Below the pieces are notes generated by a model that saw nothing but the letters and a program-made list of their open reading frames with translations, was not told the origin of the DNA and searched no databases. A stretch of DNA of 64,000 nt from Pseudomonadota bacterium (GTDB lineage Bacteria; Desulfobacterota; Binatia; Binatales; Binataceae): positions 152,100 to 216,099 of the forward strand of contig JAJPIG010000026.1 in the NCBI GenBank assembly GCA_021324855.1, read 5' to 3'. The stretch's first letter is position 1. Each line of letters starts with the position of its first letter. The translations under genes were made by a program, and so were the position numbers. Shown in pieces: positions 52,823 through 61,430 of the stretch.

Positions 52823-54330
52823 AACTGCGGTTGGTCGCGCAGGATCGCGATGGTCTCGAGGCTTGCGACTTCAGCGATAGTGACGGGCGAGAAAATTCGC
52901 TCGTCCTGCCGTTCCTCCAGATAGGCGACGATAATTCCGAGGGTGAACCCCAGCAGCAGTCCCGCAATCAGGTTGAGCCATACCTTCGGAAAAACCGGAC
53001 GCAGCGGCAGCGTCGGCGGCTGCGCGATGCTCACGTTCAAAATCTTGTTCAAGTTCAGAGCCTGCGCGGTGCGGGCCTCTTCGGTCTTGCGGACATACGA
53101 CAGATAGGTGTCGCGGTCGGTCATTACCTGGCGCTGCAGGCGCTCCATGCTGACGGCGTCGTTAACCAGCTTGTCGAGCCGCTTGTGCATCTCCTGGATG
53201 CTGTCCTTGAGCACCTTGACGCTGGCCGACAGTGAATCCGCCTTGACCCGGGCCTCATCGAGGCTTGTGTCGACGGTGACCCACACCGGGTTCAGGTCCA
53301 CGCTTCTCTCATTTACTTCGAGATGGTCTTCGCGCTCGAGAATTCGTTCGGCTGCCGCAATCTTGGCGTCGATTTCCTGGATTCGCTGGCTCGTCGGCTG
53401 ATAGCGAGCCAGAAGCTCGGCGCGTTCCGCTTTTAGCTGCATCACTTGCGGCTTGAGCTGCGAAAGCGCGAGGTTCTGGACCGAGCGCGTCTCCTTGTCG
53501 ATGTGCTCAGGTGTTTTGCCGAGCTGAGCCTCGAGCGTCGCCACCTGCTCGCGCGCACCGGCCAGCTCGGTCGCGGTTCGTTGAAACTGCCCTTCGAGAT
53601 CCGAAAGCCGATTTACCATCGTCTGCTTCTGGGCCTGCAGGTCGGTGATGCCGTTCTGCAGTTGAAATGCGCGCAGCTTGTCCTCGGAAGCGTATAGCTT
53701 CGCCTGCAGCGCATCGGCCTGCTCTTGGAAAAATTTCTCGGCCTGAGGGTCGTGTGAGATTCGCGCGTGATAAGCCAGATACTCGTTCAGCAGATGAACC
53801 AGGAAAGTGTGGGTCCATTCAGGGTCGTGAGCGCGAAAGCTCACCTCGATCACGTTGGAACGCTTGATCGGAGAAGAGCTCAGATGGCGCTCGAGGGCCA
53901 ACGCCCATTTATCCCGCGGGGTCAGGGTTGGCGTTTCGTGCAACAGGTGATAGCCGAGGTTCGGCAGGCTAAGGGCCATCGAAAACGCGCTGCTGACCGG
54001 GTTGGTAAAGCTAGCCGGCGGCGTGAGTTCCGCAACGGCTTGCTTGATCAGATAGGTGCTCGTCAGCAGCTCTATTTCAGAATTCAGATCTTCTTCGCTC
54101 ACCGGCTTGACCGTCAGCGCCGTCTGTTGGGTATTCGGCTGTAGATCGGACGAAACCAGATACTGAGCGCGGTTGTCCTGGATCAGAATCTTGGCTGTCG
54201 AACGGTAGACCGGGGGCCACAGCAGTGTGCCGAGCAGGATCAAACCGAACAGCGCCGCGGCCACCTGCACGACCGTACTCCGCCGCCGCAGTATAAGCTC
54301 TTTCCAGTAGCCGAATTCGCGTTCGTACAT
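52819..54330 (-). CDS. GumC/Wzz-family polysaccharide co-polymerase
   Basis: 503 residues with an N-terminal helix (~19-40, VVQVAAALFGLILLGTLLWP), a Wzz domain, a long coiled-coil periplasmic region (~190-400, for example QFQRTATELAGAREQVATLE) and a second helix (VWLNLIAGLLLGFTLGIIVA) near 460. It lacks a fused kinase; the CpsD-like protein encoded two genes downstream is the likely partner. It should span the periplasm towards the export lipoprotein. Its stop overlaps the start of the AAA ATPase gene by 4 bp. Confidence 0.9.
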   Translation of the reverse strand: MYEREFGYWKELILRRRSTVVQVAAALFGLILLGTLLWPPVYRSTAKILIQDNRAQYLVSSDLQPNTQQTALTVKPVSEEDLNSEIELLTSTYLIKQAVAELTPPASFTNPVSSAFSMALSLPNLGYHLLHETPTLTPRDKWALALERHLSSSPIKRSNVIEVSFRAHDPEWTHTFLVHLLNEYLAYHARISHDPQAEKFFQEQADALQAKLYASEDKLRAFQLQNGITDLQAQKQTMVNRLSDLEGQFQRTATELAGAREQVATLEAQLGKTPEHIDKETRSVQNLALSQLKPQVMQLKAERAELLARYQPTSQRIQEIDAKIAAAERILEREDHLEVNERSVDLNPVWVTVDTSLDEARVKADSLSASVKVLKDSIQEMHKRLDKLVNDAVSMERLQRQVMTDRDTYLSYVRKTEEARTAQALNLNKILNVSIAQPPTLPLRPVFPKVWLNLIAGLLLGFTLGIIVAYLEERQDERIFSPVTIAEVASLETIAILRDQPQL

Positions 54331-54357
54331 GTACGGAAAACCTCCGGCGGCGCCGCT

Positions 54358-55185
54358 TTATAGCGGAGGAGTCACTCCAAGATAAGGCTGGACCGGCAAT
54401 ACGCGGCGGATGTAGTGGTCGACCCAGTTGTCCACGTTCGCGATAGTACTGGTGGGAACGACCAAAATGTCGCGCGGCATCATGGCGGCATCCTCATCAC
54501 TTTCCGGGTTCTTTTCCGCTTCGGCGAGGTTGAGCTTGATGGCGCGAGGCGTTCCGCATGCATCACGGCGAATCAATACCGCAACGTCATTAGCGTCCTT
54601 GGTCACGCCCCCAGCTTCGGTGATCGCCTGCAACGCCGTCATTCCCGAATCCAGTGGAAATGCGCCTGGCTTGGCGACCTCACCTTGGACGTAAATTTGT
54701 CGGCTCGGCATGTTCTTCACATGTACGACCGCATCCGGCGACTTAAGCTCTTTGCCGTAGCTCTGGTCGATCTCATTGCCGAGGGCAGCGGGCGTCAGTC
54801 CCGCGGCTTGCAAGTCCCCAACCATCCGCAGCGTGATTCGGCCGTCGGGCCGAACGGTCACTGAATCGTTGAATTCGGAGCTCAGGTAAAAGTCGATATC
54901 AAGCTGGTCGCCGGGCTGAATTACGTAGCCATTGTCGGTCGAGGCGGTTCGTTGAATCTCAGCATTAGCGATACATTGTTCTGCTGACAGCGCCGGCGCG
55001 CCGATTTGCGCCCGCCGTCCGGGAGTTTCATCGCCGCGCCGCGCGGCGCCCGGCGCGCATGCACAGCAGAATGCGAGCGCGAATCCCGCTGCCAGCCATC
55101 GTATCGCGTTGCAATGAGCCCGGATCGCGAATTGATGTGGAATCGGGATATGAGGACACTTCCCCTCTAACAATGGATTCTCCAC
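54358..55185 (-). CDS. polysaccharide export (Wza-type) periplasmic/outer-membrane protein
   Basis: Start chosen at GTG 55185, nine bases after AGGGGA; the frame is open to a TTG at 55260. The N-terminal hydrophobic run RWLAAGFALAFCCACAPG is probably a lipoprotein signal, although the lipobox is imperfect. The Poly_export domain starts at GYVIQPGDQLDIDFYLSSEF, followed by one SLBB repeat (QIYVQGEVAKPGAFPL). It is the first gene of EPS locus 2 and much shorter than the 941-residue counterpart of locus 1. It should form the outer part of the export channel with the GumC-like protein. Confidence 0.88.
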   Translation of the reverse strand: MENPLLEGKCPHIPIPHQFAIRAHCNAIRWLAAGFALAFCCACAPGAARRGDETPGRRAQIGAPALSAEQCIANAEIQRTASTDNGYVIQPGDQLDIDFYLSSEFNDSVTVRPDGRITLRMVGDLQAAGLTPAALGNEIDQSYGKELKSPDAVVHVKNMPSRQIYVQGEVAKPGAFPLDSGMTALQAITEAGGVTKDANDVAVLIRRDACGTPRAIKLNLAEAEKNPESDEDAAMMPRDILVVPTSTIANVDNWVDHYIRRVLPVQPYLGVTPPL

Positions 55186-55634
55186 GGCCACAGTTCCCCT
55201 GATGGTGGTCCGGTTTGCCGCTCGGATGTTGCGAAGAAGTCGTTTGTGGCCTGTCCGCAAGTTGCATGCCGAGTAGTCAACGGTGCGCGATGTCGGCCTT
55301 TAATCGGCGACGATGGCTTGGCCGATTCGGCTTTTTACGAATTCTCAGCAGCGCGCAGGGCGAAAACTTACAGAACAGTTCGTTCAGTGCTGAGAAGATT
55401 TTTCAAATTGGAACTGTTTCCTTGGTTCGTTTTACAAAAAGAATTGGCCCCTTTTTCCTGTTCAAAAGAGCAAGTTGCCGGCCTGAAGAGTTTTGCCTCT
55501 GCTGTGTAACTCCACCCATTTTTACTTCCTGTGTACTGATCTCGGTTAAAGCGGCCGAAGGAAACCGCGATGTTGCGATAACCTCGCTGCTCGAGATGGC
55601 CCGGCAGTTGCTGCAGAACCTCGGACCAAATCCG
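55186..55634. promoter_or_regulatory. divergent regulatory region between EPS locus 2 and the beta-helix genes
   Basis: About 450 bp, AT-rich from 55330 to 55540, with several T- and A-runs. It holds a perfect 9-bp inverted repeat (55342-55396). No promoter pair could be fixed. The frame that runs through it from 55215 is not supported as coding. Confidence 0.5.
55342..55403 (+). promoter_or_regulatory. inverted repeat followed by a T-run
   Basis: TTCTCAGCA (55342-55350) and TGCTGAGAA (55388-55396) are perfect complements 37 bp apart; GAAC/GTTC can pair between them, and TTTTT follows at 55399-55403. On the plus strand this could fold as an attenuator or terminator ahead of the beta-helix gene, or serve as a two-site operator. 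Confidence 0.4.
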
Positions 55635-57155
55635 ATGGCCTTCAAGATGCAAGAAACGAAGTCGCACCGAGCGCCGACCTTTTGCTTGGGACGCGATGTT
55701 CTGCCAGCCGGAACCCTCCGAAGGGGATCATCTGACCGAACACTCGCGGCTTTGAATATAATCGACAGCCGATTTATCCGATTGATAGCCGGCTCCGCGA
55801 TCCTCCTTATGTCGATTGTCGGCTCCATCGCCGGCACGATGGCCGTTTCGCGGAGTGCGTTTGCCGCCGATTATTACGTCGACTCCAATGCTGGCAATGA
55901 CGCCTTCACCGGGACTACGCCTTGGCGGCCGTGGCGAACATTGTCCAGGGTCAATCATTATAAATTTCAACCCGGCGACATCATTCATCTCGGGCGCGGA
56001 TCGATGTGGCGTGAGGTGCTTACGCCGCAAGGCGCCAATGACGCGAACTTCAGAGGCGTTACATTCGAGCCATACGGGACGGGAGCCAATCCCGTCATCA
56101 ACGGCAGCGATGCCGTCTCCGGATGGATTCGGTCAGGAGGACCGGTTTACGCCGCTCGCGAATCGCAAAAGGTTTACGGCGCGTTTGTCGACGGACAGCC
56201 GGGATGGGGACTGATGCACGCGTGCTGCCTTGGATCCTCGAGCTGTGCGCCCAGTCCGCGGAAACCGCCCATGCGGGGCGAAACCTGTGTGATCGGTCCA
56301 ATGCAGCCCGGAAGCTGGTATTGGTCGGGGCCTTCGCCGATGCCACCGGCGGCTCCGAACACCCTTTACGTATGGTTGCCCGCGGGCGACGATCCCGCAA
56401 GTCATCTGGTTGAGGCGGTCACCAGGCAAATCGGGATTCATGGCTGGGTGCACTCCAACCAAATCGATTCCCTCACCATAGACGGTTTGCAAATCATCCA
56501 GACCGGATTGCGCGGCATCAGCCTAGAAAGCGAAGACCGGGCGGGTCGCGTGGGAATCGGGAAAGGCATCTCAGGACTGACTATTCGCAACTGCATAATT
56601 GAGCGGATCGGAACCGGACCGTTCGATGACGGCAGCTACGGCAACGCTATCACGATCATCAACGCGACCGCTCCGATGGTTGAGAATAACCGGCTGTCGT
56701 ATTGCGGTAATCACGGCAACTGTATCAACGTGCAGAATGCCAATGGCGCCCGCATCATAGGTAACTCAGTCGATCACTGGAATCACAACGGAATCGACGT
56801 GAAAGGCTCGGAAGACGTCCTCGTGAAAGGGAACAGCGCGATCGACCAGCCCCGAATAGGAGCGGCATACTACACAGAGTACAGCCGCAACGTTACTTTC
56901 GAGGACAATCGCGCGCGCAACGTGTTCAGCGGATTCCAGATTTCCGATGATGCAAGCGCACGCCTGCTGAATAATGTCGTCGACCTGGCGGGAACCGGCA
57001 TCTATCTCGGGCCTCATGCAATCTCACTTAATCTGAGCGGTAATAGCTTTAGCCATTGCCCGGAAGAGTTTGAGGGCGACGGCAGCGGGACCGTGTCGGG
57101 TGATCGCCCGAAAAACCATTTCGTTTCATCATTAGCACGTTCGTTTGGTTTTTAG
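55635..57155 (+). CDS. secreted right-handed parallel beta-helix protein
   Basis: I use ATG 55635 (506 residues); TTG 55752 or ATG 55809 would put the hydrophobic signal (IRLIAGSAILLMSIVGSIAG) nearer the N-terminus and are plausible. After cleavage near AFA-ADYYVDS comes the module DSNAGNDAFTGTTPWRPW, common at the start of secreted parallel beta-helix proteins. Repeats of the form GNSVDHWNHNGIDVKGSEDV follow, as in pectate-lyase-like folds. It may be a polysaccharide lyase, epimerase or surface adhesin acting on the EPS. A paralogue follows directly. Confidence 0.8.
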   Translation: MAFKMQETKSHRAPTFCLGRDVLPAGTLRRGSSDRTLAALNIIDSRFIRLIAGSAILLMSIVGSIAGTMAVSRSAFAADYYVDSNAGNDAFTGTTPWRPWRTLSRVNHYKFQPGDIIHLGRGSMWREVLTPQGANDANFRGVTFEPYGTGANPVINGSDAVSGWIRSGGPVYAARESQKVYGAFVDGQPGWGLMHACCLGSSSCAPSPRKPPMRGETCVIGPMQPGSWYWSGPSPMPPAAPNTLYVWLPAGDDPASHLVEAVTRQIGIHGWVHSNQIDSLTIDGLQIIQTGLRGISLESEDRAGRVGIGKGISGLTIRNCIIERIGTGPFDDGSYGNAITIINATAPMVENNRLSYCGNHGNCINVQNANGARIIGNSVDHWNHNGIDVKGSEDVLVKGNSAIDQPRIGAAYYTEYSRNVTFEDNRARNVFSGFQISDDASARLLNNVVDLAGTGIYLGPHAISLNLSGNSFSHCPEEFEGDGSGTVSGDRPKNHFVSSLARSFGF

Positions 57156-57552
57156 TTTTAGACTGCGATCGTGCGGTTCAATTTATTTCAGTTCGTGTGG
57201 ATAAGTGGCGACACGAGCCATCTGCTTGTGTTGACTTGAAGCTGGTTCTCGTTCATCGTGCACTCGCGCGGTCGTTGGTTGCGCGGAATAGTGGGTGTTC
57301 TGCGGCGCGACGACCGGAAAACGGCTCCGAAGTGGGTGCTTTTGGAAGGGAAGGGGGGACCTTCCTGTCATCAAGAGTGACCAGCGAACAGGTAATCGCA
57401 GCTTCCAATATCCTTCTGTCCTGAAATCCGTTCGACTGCCGGCTCCTGATTCCCGCGCATCATGCACGGGACGTCCAATCGCATCTCACTCTATTAAAAG
57501 TCGCGCCGCCCGCGGGGGGTCGGTGCGTCGCGTCCAAGGGGAGGCAATTGGA
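57156..57552 (+). other. gap between the two beta-helix genes
   Basis: About 400 bp. The first 40 bp are T-rich, perhaps a weak transcription end after the upstream gene. An open frame from 57295 is in phase with the next gene but has no signal or fold and is treated as non-coding. No clear promoter or terminator seen. Confidence 0.4.
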
Positions 57553-59505
57553 ATGGGGCGAAAGTGTGGGTGGAGTTGCGCCTTTTTTTGCATTCTGGTT
57601 TTTCTGGCTTTTGTAGTGAGTTTTCGCGGGATTGCGGAAGCTACATCCGTTGTAGCGATCACATCGCCCGCCGCGGGCGCGATAGTATCGAGTCAAGCGA
57701 CGATCGCTGTCAGCGTCTCGGCGAAGGTGGTGTGGGTCAACGTCTATATTGACGGATCCTATCTCGCATCAAGTCCGCCGTACCTCTTCACATGGGATAC
57801 GACCAAGGTTGCCAATGGCAGCCACACCATTTCAGTCAACGGCTACGAATCGGACGGCGCTTTGCTCGGCGGCGCAAGCGTCACAATAAGCGTAGTGAAC
57901 GTTGGGAGCAGTTCTACGGTCAGCATCGAAAGTCCACAGAACGGAAGCACCGTCAGTGGCACTGTCGATGTTGCTGCGACGGTGGATACATCAGTAACCT
58001 GGATTAACTTTTATGCGGACGGGAAATATCTGGGCTCCTCGCCCCCAAACAATCTCTACTGGAACAGCGCCACCGTGCCGGATGGGAGTCATACGCTCTC
58101 GGTGAAAGCCTATTCATCGAACGACAGCATTATGGGTCAAAGCAGCGTGACAGTGGATGTGCAGAACTCGTCGCCAACAACCGCCACGCCGACGCGCACG
58201 CCGACCGCCACGCCTGTCGCGACGCGTTCTGCAGTCCCAACGCCAACTGCCACGCTTTCAGCGAGTGGGACGCCGACCAGCACTTCGAAACCAACCGCTA
58301 CCTCAACGCCGGCTGCGGGCGGGCTTGCCTACTATGTTGACTCGGTTAATGGTTCGGATTCGAACACCGGAACGACACCCGGAAGCGCCTGGCAGAGCCT
58401 CGCGAAGGTTCAGAATTTTGTCAGTCAATTGAAGCCGGGCACGTCGATCCTGTTCGCGCGCGGTAGGACGTGGACTGGCGGGCTTGAGCTCACCGGTGTG
58501 AATGGCACCGCGACCGCGCCGATTGTGTTCGGTAATTACGGTTCCGGAGCGCTTCCCGTTTTCGACGGAGGCAGTTCATCGAAATATGGATTTCACGCTT
58601 CAAGCGGGTCGCACGTAACGATTGACGGTTTCGAGATTCGCAATTTCACGTATAACGGTGTGAGTATTCACTCGTCCGGCGGGACGATGCCGGGCTGGAC
58701 GGTCCAAAACTGTAACATCCACAATACCGGTCCCGGAGCCTACGCCGGCGGCAGCGGTCCATATGATGATAACGAATATCGTAACCAGCTCGAGTTCCTG
58801 GACTTCAGCTACGGTTGTGACGGAACAAAATTCCTGAACAATAGTGTGAGCATATGTGGCGGTCACAACTGTGTACAGGTCCACGGAGACACGTGCAATC
58901 CGCGCATTCACGGCAACGAGGTCTCAGGCCCTTGGGTTCATAATGCCATCGATGTGAAGGCGGTAGTTGGCGCGGTGGTGGACGGAAATACTACTTACGG
59001 AAGCGCCTATGGAGCTTGTTTTTACATTGAGAATACCCAAATACCGGCCGCAGATGTGACCTGGATGCAGAATGTCTGTTATGCCGCGAATAGTGGTTTC
59101 GAATGCGAAGGCGGCGGCGTGTCAGGGCATACCGTTACGTGCCATCTATACAACAATACTAACTATCGAACGGTACAAGAACCGGTCGTCACTGGTGATG
59201 GGTGTGTCGAACCGATTACTTGGGACATTCGCAACAATATTTTCGACACCGGCAATGATATCGCTTACATGCCCTACTCATCATGCTCAAATCGAAAAGT
59301 CACATGGGATTACAATGACGACTGCGCAAGCATGGGAACCTGCACGAGTCTTTTCCAGGGTCCGCACGACCTTGACGGAGTTAACCCTGATTATCTGAAT
59401 GCTACTGGAACTCCGCCGGATTTCCACTTGCAGACTTACAGCCCTCTGATAGGCGCGGGCGAGACCGGTTTGACGCCAGGCGACACCGATATAGGCGCCT
59501 ATTAG
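57553..59505 (+). CDS. secreted protein: two Ig-like domains, Thr/Pro linker and parallel beta-helix
   Basis: 650 residues from ATG 57553, led by GGGGAGG. Signal helix ~9-30. Two Ig-like repeats (~32-115 and ~122-203) share ITSPAAGAIVSS / IESPQNGSTVSG starts and ANGSHTISV / PDGSHTLSV ends. Residues ~205-253 are a Thr/Pro/Ala-rich linker. From ~258 on comes YYVDSVNGSDSNTGTTPG and a right-handed beta-helix with Cys-rich turns. Ig-like domains often bind carbohydrate or position an enzyme on a surface, so a role in EPS binding or processing is inferred. The helix region is paralogous to the gene upstream. Confidence 0.85.
   Translation: MGRKCGWSCAFFCILVFLAFVVSFRGIAEATSVVAITSPAAGAIVSSQATIAVSVSAKVVWVNVYIDGSYLASSPPYLFTWDTTKVANGSHTISVNGYESDGALLGGASVTISVVNVGSSSTVSIESPQNGSTVSGTVDVAATVDTSVTWINFYADGKYLGSSPPNNLYWNSATVPDGSHTLSVKAYSSNDSIMGQSSVTVDVQNSSPTTATPTRTPTATPVATRSAVPTPTATLSASGTPTSTSKPTATSTPAAGGLAYYVDSVNGSDSNTGTTPGSAWQSLAKVQNFVSQLKPGTSILFARGRTWTGGLELTGVNGTATAPIVFGNYGSGALPVFDGGSSSKYGFHASSGSHVTIDGFEIRNFTYNGVSIHSSGGTMPGWTVQNCNIHNTGPGAYAGGSGPYDDNEYRNQLEFLDFSYGCDGTKFLNNSVSICGGHNCVQVHGDTCNPRIHGNEVSGPWVHNAIDVKAVVGAVVDGNTTYGSAYGACFYIENTQIPAADVTWMQNVCYAANSGFECEGGGVSGHTVTCHLYNNTNYRTVQEPVVTGDGCVEPITWDIRNNIFDTGNDIAYMPYSSCSNRKVTWDYNDDCASMGTCTSLFQGPHDLDGVNPDYLNATGTPPDFHLQTYSPLIGAGETGLTPGDTDIGAY
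58177..58311 (+). repeat. low-complexity Thr/Pro-coding linker
   Basis: Degenerate repeats of ACGCC/ACCGCC-type codons encode the TPTRTPTATP-like linker between the Ig-like and beta-helix parts. Such linkers are flexible and are common between secreted domains. Confidence 0.7.
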
Positions 59506-59582
59506 AAAGGGAAGAGAACCGCGACGCCTTTGCTGTCGCACTGGCATCCGGCGCGGCAGAAAGGTAAACCACTTCGAACGAG

Positions 59583-60233
59583 ATGAGAACCGGGCGCACT
59601 GGGACGAACAGTTTACTGCCGAGCCGCGACGCGAGGTGCATCGCGTTCCTTGCAGTCTTGTGGCTCGCCGGATGTTACAGTGTTGGCAATAAGCGCATCG
59701 CGCAGACCGCGAAATCGCAGGTCAATGAAAGTACGGCGCATGGGTCCGGCCATGTGACGGTCGCTTCGTGGTACGGTCCGGGCTTTATCGGACGCCGGAC
59801 TGCGAGCGGTCAAGTTTATCGTCCGGACGATCTCACCGCCGCGTCGCGCAGCCTTCCATTGGGGACGCGTGTGCAGGTAACCAACCTCGACAACGGCAAA
59901 TCGGTTGTGGTGCGGGTGGATGACCGCGGACCGTATGTTCGCGGACGCGGCATCGATCTTTCGCAGCGTGCGGCCGAGAACATCGGGCTCAACCATAGCG
60001 GTATCGCGCGAGTTGTGGTGACGAGACTCGATGGCACTGCGTCGGCGGCGTCACCTGAAGCAGCTCCTTTCCAATGGCGGGGTGAGGCGCGGATAACTCA
60101 TCGCTACCCAAAGCATCGAATCCGTTACGCAGATTTGCGCCGGCATCCACGGTACGGCTCGTCCCATGTACGCTATCGGGAGCGGATTGTCGCCAACCCG
60201 GTAGGCGAGTGGCTGCTGCAAATGGTGCGCTGA
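59583..60233 (+). CDS. rlpA: RlpA-family septal lipoprotein
   Basis: 216 residues with a lipobox (FLAVLWLAGC, Cys31). The double-psi beta-barrel lies at ~55-150: TVASWYGPGFIGRRTASGQV, LPLGTRVQVTNLDNGKSVVV and VDDRGPYVRGRGIDLSQRAA, which includes the Asp of the lytic transglycosylase active site in P. aeruginosa RlpA. It lacks the C-terminal SPOR domain and has a basic tail instead. It probably cleaves or binds denuded glycan at the envelope. The ~260 bp downstream hold a promoter for the next gene. Confidence 0.88.
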   Translation: MRTGRTGTNSLLPSRDARCIAFLAVLWLAGCYSVGNKRIAQTAKSQVNESTAHGSGHVTVASWYGPGFIGRRTASGQVYRPDDLTAASRSLPLGTRVQVTNLDNGKSVVVRVDDRGPYVRGRGIDLSQRAAENIGLNHSGIARVVVTRLDGTASAASPEAAPFQWRGEARITHRYPKHRIRYADLRRHPRYGSSHVRYRERIVANPVGEWLLQMVR

Positions 60234-60417
60234 TCGGACGTCCTGAAGAACGTGGAAAGCCGACCGGCTCGTATTTTGCCGCAGTAAGAATTTCACAAAC
60301 GCGAGACCAAATTCAGCCTCAGAAGTCCGTTGTCGTTTGGATTTTTTTAACACCCGCGATTCAAACCAAAACCTTGAAGCCCGGCTGCGCCCGGCTAACT
60401 CTCTCTGCAAAAGCGAT

Positions 60418-60446
60418 GTGACGCTGGGCTGACTCGTTGCTAGACT
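60418..60446 (+). promoter_or_regulatory. candidate promoter for the YihY-family gene
   Basis: GTGACG (60418-60423), a 17-bp spacer and TAGACT (60441-60446) lie 50 bp before the start at 60497, which itself has AGGAGG upstream. Confidence 0.4.
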
Positions 60447-60496
60447 CGCGGTCAAATCACGCGAGAGGCTCTCGGCTCTCTTCAGGAGGCGGGTCG

Positions 60497-61360
60497 ATGC
60501 TTACACACATCAAACAGTTGCTGCAGCAGGTGTTTCGCGATTTTTCGCAGGATGAATGCCCATCGATGGCGGCAGCGCTCGCATACGCGACGATCTTTGC
60601 GCTCCCCTCTCTCCTGCTGATCGTGATCTTCATCGCAGGGCTGGTTCTCGGTCCCAAAGCCGCGAGCGGCCAAATTCAGTCCCGATTGAGCAGCGAAATG
60701 GGTCGGCAGGCGGCAGAGCAGATTCAGACGATGGTCAACAATGTGGCGCAAAACCGTACCGGCGGGCTGATCGCGACCGCCCTCGGAATAATCGGTCTGC
60801 TGCTTTCGGCCACCGGAGTGCTGATGCAGCTTCAGCAATGTCTTAACAAAGCATGGAAAGTGACAGTGGTCGGCTCCGGCATCAGGCATTTTGCCATGAA
60901 GCGAATGCGCTCTGGGCTTTTGCTGGTCGGCGCCGGGATGCTCGCGATGCTGTCAGTGGCGGCTGGTTCCGTGATTGCAGCGCTTGCGAGGATACTGCCG
61001 TTCGCGGGCGCTGCGCATGTCGGAGAACTCGTGACATCGTTCATGATGTTCGCGCTCGTTTTCGCGGCCATCCTGAAGGTGCTTCCGGATGTACAGTTAC
61101 GCTGGGCGGACGTGTGGGCCGGCGGAATCTTCATCGCTGTGTTGTTCGTAATCGGCAAATTTTTGCTCGCGATTTATCTCGCACATGCCGGTAAGGCGAG
61201 CGCATACGGAGCGGCTGGTTCTCTCGCTTTGATCCTGATGTGGACTTATTATTCCGCTCTTATTTTTCTTCTCGGGGTGGAATTCACGCAGGTATGGGTT
61301 CGGCATGGAGGACGCGATGTCGAGCCTAAACAGGGCGCCGTTCGGCGAACCGCCGTATAA
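60497..61360 (+). CDS. YihY/BrkB-family inner-membrane protein
   Basis: 287 residues from ATG 60497 (CAGGAGGCGGGTCG upstream); an earlier TTG at 60437 is less likely. About six membrane helices, with the family features CPSMAAALAYATIFALPSLL near the N-terminus, LGIIGLLLSATGVLMQLQQC in the middle and SLALILMWTYYSALIFLLGV near the end. The family was once thought to include RNase BN but its function is unknown. It ends in a cytoplasmic polar tail. It probably forms a single-gene unit. Confidence 0.9.
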   Translation: MLTHIKQLLQQVFRDFSQDECPSMAAALAYATIFALPSLLLIVIFIAGLVLGPKAASGQIQSRLSSEMGRQAAEQIQTMVNNVAQNRTGGLIATALGIIGLLLSATGVLMQLQQCLNKAWKVTVVGSGIRHFAMKRMRSGLLLVGAGMLAMLSVAAGSVIAALARILPFAGAAHVGELVTSFMMFALVFAAILKVLPDVQLRWADVWAGGIFIAVLFVIGKFLLAIYLAHAGKASAYGAAGSLALILMWTYYSALIFLLGVEFTQVWVRHGGRDVEPKQGAVRRTAV

Positions 61361-61430
61361 GGTGCTGCTGGACAGTTACATCTTCGATTTCCGAATGCTT
61401 GCTGCGCGCATGCTGTGGTAAAGTGTCGGA

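Noticed and set aside
57295..57552. 86-residue N-terminal extension of the Ig/beta-helix gene
   Set aside because: No ribosome-binding site or fold, and it would bury the signal peptide; ATG 57553 has GGGGAGG upstream.
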